NCBI GenBank assembly: GCA_029721435.1 | Contig: CM056587.1 | Coordinates: 15,533,667-15,597,666, forward strand | Direction of reading: 5' to 3' | Length of the DNA stretch: 64,000 nucleotides | Source of the DNA: Gymnothorax reevesii | Lineage: Eukaryota; Chordata; Actinopteri; Anguilliformes; Muraenidae | In this document: positions 59,601-64,000 of the stretch, piece by piece | How positions within the stretch are numbered: the first letter of the stretch is position 1 | Layout: every line of letters starts with the position of its first letter | Notes under the pieces: generated by a model | What the model was told of the DNA's origin: nothing | What the model saw: the letters and a program-made list of their open reading frames with translations, nothing else | The model's database searches: none | Program-made: the position numbers and the translations under genes

Positions 59601-61849
59601 CAGATTTTAACCCTATCGGGGATCTGAGGGACGCAGTTGAACAAAAAGTCCTGTCTGTGGTGCTTCCATGCAGCTTGCAGGTCTTTGCTGCCAATGTCTC
59701 GGTACCTGATAACACAGGGCACCTTCAGGGGTTTTGCAGGGTCCATGCTTTGGCAGGTAGGAGTTGTTCTGGCAGCACTGGTAGGACTGATGGCATATTG
59801 GGCATAATGTTTCGGCTCATTAATGTTTATATTGAGTTCTGCTTGGCTTCACGCAGTGACACGTATTCAAAGGGCTGCAATGCTTGCAATTTTTGCTATG
59901 GGTGTTAATATTCAAACATTAAAGCCGAGTGTATTCAAAATTTATGCATTAGTTTTCTCTAAACTTGAGTGCTTGGGGCAAAATTGGTGAAGCATGGAAG
60001 ATGCCTTAAAAAATAAATAAATAACATCCCTTCTTGAGTCCATTGACTGCATTTGCCCTGTTATTTTTCAGCCTCAGTTCTTAAAGAATTGGGGCAGTCT
60101 GAAAATCGCAAATTAAGACAGAATTAAGTGGTATGTAGATTATTTTACCTGCAATCAGTTGCAAACAGAACAAAGAGAAAATAATTACTCTCACCTTATC
60201 AACTACATGGGCTCCTTTGGTGCCTTACGACTCAGGGTTTCTAACGTTGGGTCTGTGTCGTCTATATGACATTAAATTATCCTCTTGAATGACTGTGAAA
60301 AGCTTGACTTGTGGAATTACGAAGGAAAAATACTTTTTCACAAAAGGCTATTATACAAAATTTTTTGTCTATATGGTAATGAGAATTTTAGTCATTTTTA
60401 ATTTGACCAAAATAATTGTGTAGGTTGTGACTAAAATGTTTCGTAGTCATTTGAGTATCACCATAATTTCCAGTAAAACTGAAAATCTCATTTTAAAATG
60501 GCTATTTTCAAACTGCAATAGATTGGTGAGCTGCCTACAATGTGTGTCCCTGCCTTGCCCATCATCGACAGAGAGGCTCTCGCTCCTCTAGTGATCCTTA
60601 GGAAGACGCAGTTTTGAAAATTAATGAATGGATGGTATTAATTTCAAAGGACAATTTAAGTTGATGAGTCAAAACATTAATTATTCTGTCCGTGGACTTA
60701 TTTTCAACTGAATACAGGTTTAAATTGATTTTCAAACTACCGCATGCTATTTATATTTACGTTTTACACACTGTCCCGATTATTTTGGAAATGAGTTAGT
60801 ACTTGAATACACTTGTATTTCTGTCAGTATAGAGGAAACTGTAGGAATTTCTCTAAATTTCAGTTGCTGTTCAAATATTCTTTGTATACTGAAGAAAGAT
60901 CAAGTTTTTCACTTACGATCAAGTATTTCTCAGAGAAAAGGCCACAGTGGGTGCAGGACTTTGATAGGTCCAGCATAGGACGTGATTATGCCCTGATTGG
61001 TTGAATGTGTCGTCCAAGTTCTAGGTGAAAACAAAAACCAACATCAGCCTTTGGTTTATGTGTTAGTTCGTGTCAACCTGCTAACTTATGATTGTACTTG
61101 AGCCCGATTTAACATCCTTACAAAATGTCTTATCCATCCACTTTTTCACTTCAAGAAGATGAGATTTGGCTTTTTTGTAGTGTAGCAAAAATGCTTGCCG
61201 TTGTCACTCAAAGAATTAAACCCTCTCTCTTTATGTGCAAATCATTGAGTCTAGTGTAATTAAGACCATGTGTGACATTATTGATGTCCAGCTGTGTGTA
61301 AATCCAGACTTATCACCAGATTAAGTTCTTTTCATACCAGAAAGGTGCCACAGCTTTTCAAGCGAGAACTAATATACTGTTGGGACTCTCAGCTGTATTA
61401 TTCTTCATGACTGACACATTTCAGTTGGCAATTAAAATGTTGCCATGACAACAAAGAAGGCATGTCAGATATGAAACAAGAAAAGAATGAGTGTAATTTA
61501 ATCTGCATCTTAAAATGGTTTTGAAGAATTTCAGACCTTCTCCTGCAGTTCTGATTCTTTAGCTTTTTTTCATAAAAAATGGGAAAATGGAGATACAGGA
61601 AAGAACTGGCCATATTTGCAGCAGTGTTAAAGGCTTGCACTGATAACATGTCACTCAAAATTTGATATAAGTTCTTTTTAAAATGGGACTAATAGTTGAT
61701 TCGCAACTTCTTGTGATCGATTGCTGCTAGTATTTGTCGAAGGAATATGTTGAATTTGTTGAAGCTGTGCATGCGTTGAATGGACTAGCCTTTCCCTTTT
61801 CTCTGTTCTGTAGCCCCGACACGAGTACTTCAATGTGCCTGTGTACTAG
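49601..61849 (+). CDS. ap1s2: AP-1 clathrin adaptor complex subunit sigma-1 (AP1S2-like)
   Basis: Coding exons 49601-49779, 57181-57289, 58425-58562 and 61814-61849: 462 nt, 153 residues. The frame runs [88 protein letters not shown] and [11 protein letters not shown]. This is an almost unchanged sigma-adaptin longin fold. The subunit is part of the AP-1 tetramer, which sorts cargo at the trans-Golgi network and endosomes and binds dileucine signals with gamma-adaptin. The N-terminal MQFMLLF and PLSD favour AP1S2 over AP1S1 or AP1S3. The last exon gives the tail [11 protein letters not shown] instead of the better known acidic tail, so an alternative 3' exon may exist outside the window. Confidence 0.88.
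49780..53815. other. ap1s2: Large AP-1 sigma intron, left part
   Basis: Noncoding apart from the repeats listed separately. It has T-runs at about 49907-49925, a (GT)n at 50624-50653 and a GTGC/TTCG-type simple repeat at 52401-52437. Nothing else recognised. Confidence 0.5.
50272..50470 (+). mobile_element. Fish SINE-like dispersed repeat
   Basis: Contains the tRNA-like head 'ggtggcgcagtggttggca..cacagcaagaaggttgtaggttcaaatc', with A- and B-box motifs, followed by 'tctgtgtggagtttgcatgttctcc..gtgtggtttcctctgggtactc'. A second, more diverged copy is at 57714-57850. Confidence 0.75.
53816..54613 (+). mobile_element. Tc1-like transposon, 798 bp, internally deleted
   Basis: The TIRs are 'cactgaaaaaaaatataaatgcccca' and inverted 'tggggcgttttatatttttgttcagtg', with TA on both sides (53814-53815, 54614-54615). 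The plus-strand coding remnant contains helix-turn-helix words ([20 protein letters not shown]) and [13 protein letters not shown] near the end. About half of a normal Tc1 gene is missing. Confidence 0.88.
54761..56672 (+). mobile_element. Tc1-like transposon pair/composite, decayed
   Basis: The left end 'caaccctctttctgaaaaagttggga' and the right end 'tcccaactactttggaattgggtttg' are inverted, and TA flanks both (54759-54760, 56673-56674). About 54761-55140 belongs to one subfamily. The remainder resembles the MITE at 47155 and carries a plus-strand transposase with a 94-codon open piece (56020-56304: [39 protein letters not shown]). Other parts are frameshifted, and an A-run of 20 lies at about 55472. 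Confidence 0.82.
56935..57000 (+). mobile_element. Possible tRNA-derived SINE fragment
   Basis: The words 'ggctgggcccatggcctaatggt' and 'gtttgaacc' are spaced like A and B boxes of a tRNA-derived promoter. It is too short and diverged to name. Confidence 0.3.
57181..57289 (+). CDS. ap1s2: AP-1 sigma coding exon 2
   Basis: 109 nt between acceptor catcccag|ATATGC and donor AGT|gtaagt. It encodes [11 protein letters not shown] to KYFGS, nearly invariant across sigma-1 subunits. Confidence 0.92.
57714..57850 (+). mobile_element. Second SINE-like dispersed repeat copy
   Basis: 'tcacagcaagaagattaggggctcgaattcagcctggg' followed by 'gtggagtatgcatgttctcc..gtgtgggttttctctaggtactc' matches the copy at 50272, with many changes and no tRNA-like head. 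Confidence 0.65.
57985..58225. repeat. Dispersed fish repeat ('cacaatacctcctggc' end)
   Basis: The words 'cgcatacctccaccagcag', 'cccatgaaatttcatgttagtct' and 'gatcacaatacctcctggctgggg' fit a common interspersed repeat of fish genomes. The class is uncertain. Confidence 0.4.
58425..58562 (+). CDS. ap1s2: AP-1 sigma coding exon 3
   Basis: 46 codons between acceptor ttagcag|GTATGC and donor GAG|gtacag. It encodes [20 protein letters not shown] to ADLLQE. The donor is weaker than the others, which fits alternative choice of the last exon. Confidence 0.92.
58690..59900 (+). pseudogene. Tc1-like transposase relic, split by a LINE/SINE tail
   Basis: Plus-strand words of the same family as the relic at 35041: 'aaccagtgacaggatgttgggcgcac' at about 58917, then [32 protein letters not shown] in two overlapping frames at about 59250-59350. 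After the insertion at 59382-59515 the reading continues as a decayed C-terminus from about 59516. Frame breaks are frequent. Confidence 0.65.
59382..59515 (+). mobile_element. 5'-truncated LINE/SINE tail with target duplication
   Basis: 'gattggtgagccgttcagggtgt..ctgttgcccatagtctgctgggat' ending in (ATGG)n is the 3' end of a common fish retroposon. Flanks are TGTGCCTTG (59373-59381) and TGTGCCCTG (59516-59524), a 9-bp duplication with one change. Confidence 0.75.
60522..60640 (+). mobile_element. Second LINE/SINE 3' tail
   Basis: 'gattggtgagctgcctacaatgtgtgtccctgccttgcccatc' through 'gaatggatgg' is a diverged copy of the tail at 59382. Confidence 0.55.
60745..60805. mobile_element. Orphan end of Tc1-type MITE
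   Basis: 'acgttttacacactgtcccgattattttggaaatgagtt' matches the right terminus of the element at 38853-39505. No left end nearby. Confidence 0.5.
61814..61849 (+). CDS. ap1s2: AP-1 sigma terminal exon ([11 protein letters not shown] tail)
   Basis: 11 codons plus TAG after acceptor ctgttctgtag, in phase 0 with the previous exon. I recall that some sigma-1B isoforms end this way, which supports a real exon, but this is memory and not a search result. Confidence 0.65.
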   Translation, partial: PRHEYFNVPVY

Positions 61850-63395
61850 AGAGATGCTTCCTCGTCCCTGCTTTGCCAGAGCCTCCTCCTTTCTGCTCCA
61901 CCCATAATGAAGACGGAGCCCCTTCCTGTGACCACACCCACCCGATTTCCTTGTCCAGTCACCTCTGTTTTCAGGTCGTTCTTGCCACCGGCCAATCAAC
62001 CGCCAGTTGGCTTGGAATCCAATGAAACCAATTCATGTGGGAAGGGACAATTTCAAATGAAGAATATGTTGGAGGGCAAAATGTTGTATACATTACTGTG
62101 CACTACTCCTGCGACAGTCTGTTTTAGATGGTCCTAAAAATACTTAGTCGTGTTTTAACACCACCTGCACTTTAGTTCAGTAGCATTTTACATTGTCAGA
62201 CTACCTATGCTGTTGCACATAAGTAGCTTCATCAGGGTTGGGGTGAAGAGCTGGATCATTCCAGTTAAGCAGCTTTTTTGTGTGTGGCAAATTCTAAAAT
62301 ATTTTTAACGTTCTTTTCATAGCATTTGATGTTAGCTACTTTAAATTAAAACTTAACGCTGCACACTAAATTCATAGGATTGTGTGTTTGACAGTATTAA
62401 AAATTCAACACATGGCGCAGTTTTGCATTTCAGTCTTCAGTTATTCAGATTTTTAAAAAATCTTCCTCAACTAATGATGCACAATATGTGAAGGATCACT
62501 GTGTACAAAAAACTAATTTGCATTAAAGTGCAAGTATTTGATTTTATGAATTGCCTCTCTGTGAGGATCGTTTGCCTAGTATGATGTAGTATATTGTAGA
62601 TCAATTATGATTAAAATTATAAACTTTGGAAAATGAAGTGGGCATCCTTACAATGTGGGAATTTTCTCATCAACAAATATCTTGACAATTTTAATCATGT
62701 CCACGATGTAGATGGGTTTCATTAAATGATATTGAGTCGTGAGTCACTTCTTTGCTCTTTTTCTGATTTGTACAACTATACAAGCAAAATGGTTCTTGTA
62801 TCCATTTGTGCGCATGTTTTATTTTCTCATCTCTGTAAACACTAATCACATTTTTATTGCAGTCCAGGAGACTGCTGTCCCTCAGCAGCTAAGATGGTGG
62901 CCTATGCATCCTCCAGAGTGGGTGATGTTCCCATACCCATATTTTTGCACAATGTGGATATATTTCTAGAGCCTAAATTTAGTAGTTTTCCCAGCAACAT
63001 AGGCAAATTCCAAAACAAACACATTCCAAAACGGGCTTTGTTCTATTAAGATTCAAAGGCATTTTTTTTTCCTGCGGATAATCTCTCCCCCACAACTAAG
63101 CATTTCTTCCCCGGCGATTTGCCTGAGATTGTTTATGATTGCCACCTGTGGATTTCACATTGTTGAGAATCTTTATATTTCCATAGTTTCAGAGCTGCAA
63201 AGGAAATGGGCTGTATTGTCCCAGAAATAGGGTTTTGACTTTGAAAGTCAGGTACAAACTTTGGTGCAGTGCGGCAAAATATTCAACATTTTCTACAATG
63301 TGCGTTCGTCTGTTCCTTCATGCAAAATGAAGATTAACTTTTAAGGCTAGAAAAACAAACTTGCACCTAGTCTGTATGAGGCAAATGCTGCCGTC

Positions 63396-63426
<31 letters not shown>

Positions 63427-63790
63427 AACCAGTAAGCCTATTTTGCCTTCTTTTTTTCTTCTCGGCCATTATAGAACAATGTTTATAACTTGTCCATATA
63501 AAGGCATATGCTCTTGAGACCCAAAAACCAAACATCTGAGTTGTACTTGTGATGAACACATAGGAGGGAAAGGGTTAATAATGCCTCAACTAAGTTTTGA
63601 GAAATTTGATCTCAAATTGAGCAGAACAACTCCGGGTTGGGTTTAAAGTAGTCGAAAGTAGGCATACACAAATATACCCATTTGAGATCCGAGGGAGAGC
63701 TATTTGTCCAATCTGTCTAACTGTGGAAACAATGTCTCGGGAGGGAAAAGGTCAGTAAACACACAAGAAAAGGCATTAAAAATTAAAATA
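61850..63790. other. 3' region of AP-1 sigma gene and intergenic DNA
   Basis: Contains the 3' UTR following the TAG at 61849. An ATTAAA at about 62523 is one possible polyadenylation signal. A possible alternative terminal exon starts after an acceptor at 62870 and would add about nine residues, but its support is weak. An A-run of more than 20 lies at about 63400-63423. Confidence 0.4.
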
Positions 63791-63831
63791 AGTTTTATTT
63801 ACACTCTGTACTTAAACTCCAGTGAGGCAGT

Positions 63832-64000
63832 TCAACTGGAGGCTGCATTGCTAAGTGAGGCTGCTGGTGAGGAGCTGTTGGAGCACCCAGTGACCTCCTG
63901 CTGCTCTAATGCACCGCCTCCAGGCGCCCCCTCAGGGAGGTGCCGAAGAGGACTCTGCTCCACTGGGTTGACGCAGTTCTCCGCTGTCTCTGCGCTCTCC
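63832..64000 (-). CDS. C-terminal exon of a convergent gene (partial)
   Basis: 56 open codons enter from the right edge and end at TGA (63834-63832). The reading is rich in E, P, S and A (ENCVNPVEQSPLRHLPEG, ending SPAASLSNAASS). GC content is well above the surroundings. An AATAAA follows only 33 nt after the stop (63799-63794). No domain is recognised and the gene cannot be named. The alternative is a chance frame in a GC-rich patch. Confidence 0.45.
   Translation of the reverse strand, partial: ESAETAENCVNPVEQSPLRHLPEGAPGGGALEQQEVTGCSNSSSPAASLSNAASS

Noticed and set aside
62871..62970. Alternative terminal exon after acceptor ttgcag at 62870
   Set aside because: It would add only SRRLLSLSS, with no resemblance to known sigma-1 tails. 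Kept as a remark only.

Overview
This 64 kb window is vertebrate nuclear DNA, almost certainly from a ray-finned fish. The genes are split by long GT-AG introns. The intergenic and intronic DNA is crowded with decayed Tc1-like transposons, MITEs, tRNA-derived SINEs and LINE tails of kinds typical of fish, with an intact Ty3/Gypsy-type element of the Gmr1-like group, a group first described from cod and other deuterostomes. No species can be named from the sequence alone.

Layout. (1) 1-7.1 kb: a decayed Tc1-like relic at the left edge, then mostly unrecognised DNA and a small MITE nested in Tc1-type sequence. (2) 7.2-34.5 kb: one minus-strand gene assembled here exon by exon, with ten coding exons and a 483-residue product carrying an N-terminal glutaredoxin, a DEP domain and a C-terminal DUF547 domain. 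All ten exons join with compatible phases. Its introns hold a 146-bp minisatellite (7.9-8.6 kb), several Tc1 relics, microsatellites, a SINE with target-site duplication, a RecQ-helicase-like ORF fragment, and a 6.0 kb LTR retrotransposon (24,377-30,380) in the same orientation as the gene. (3) 32-42.5 kb: a promoter-like tract, a graveyard of Tc1 relics with nested MITEs, a long foldback element interrupted by a hAT-like MITE, and a broken I-clade (Nimb-like) LINE. The LINE's 3' end lies about 150 bp upstream of the next gene's start codon. (4) 42.6-45.1 kb: plus-strand three-exon homologue of human C3orf38 (291 residues). (5) 48.4-61.9 kb: plus-strand AP-1 adaptor sigma-1 subunit gene, closest to AP1S2, with one noncoding and four coding exons and a large TE-filled intron 2. 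(6) 63.8-64 kb: probable last coding exon and polyadenylation signal of a convergent minus-strand gene that continues beyond the window.

The host genes do not form a pathway: a putative redox/signalling multidomain protein, an uncharacterised conserved protein and a clathrin-adaptor subunit are simply neighbours. The most notable items are (a) the retrotransposon, whose integrase precedes reverse transcriptase in one uninterrupted 1600-codon ORF and whose LTRs differ by only one substitution and two homopolymer length changes, so it inserted recently and may be competent; and (b) the glutaredoxin-DEP-DUF547 fusion gene, which I cannot match to a functionally characterised protein.
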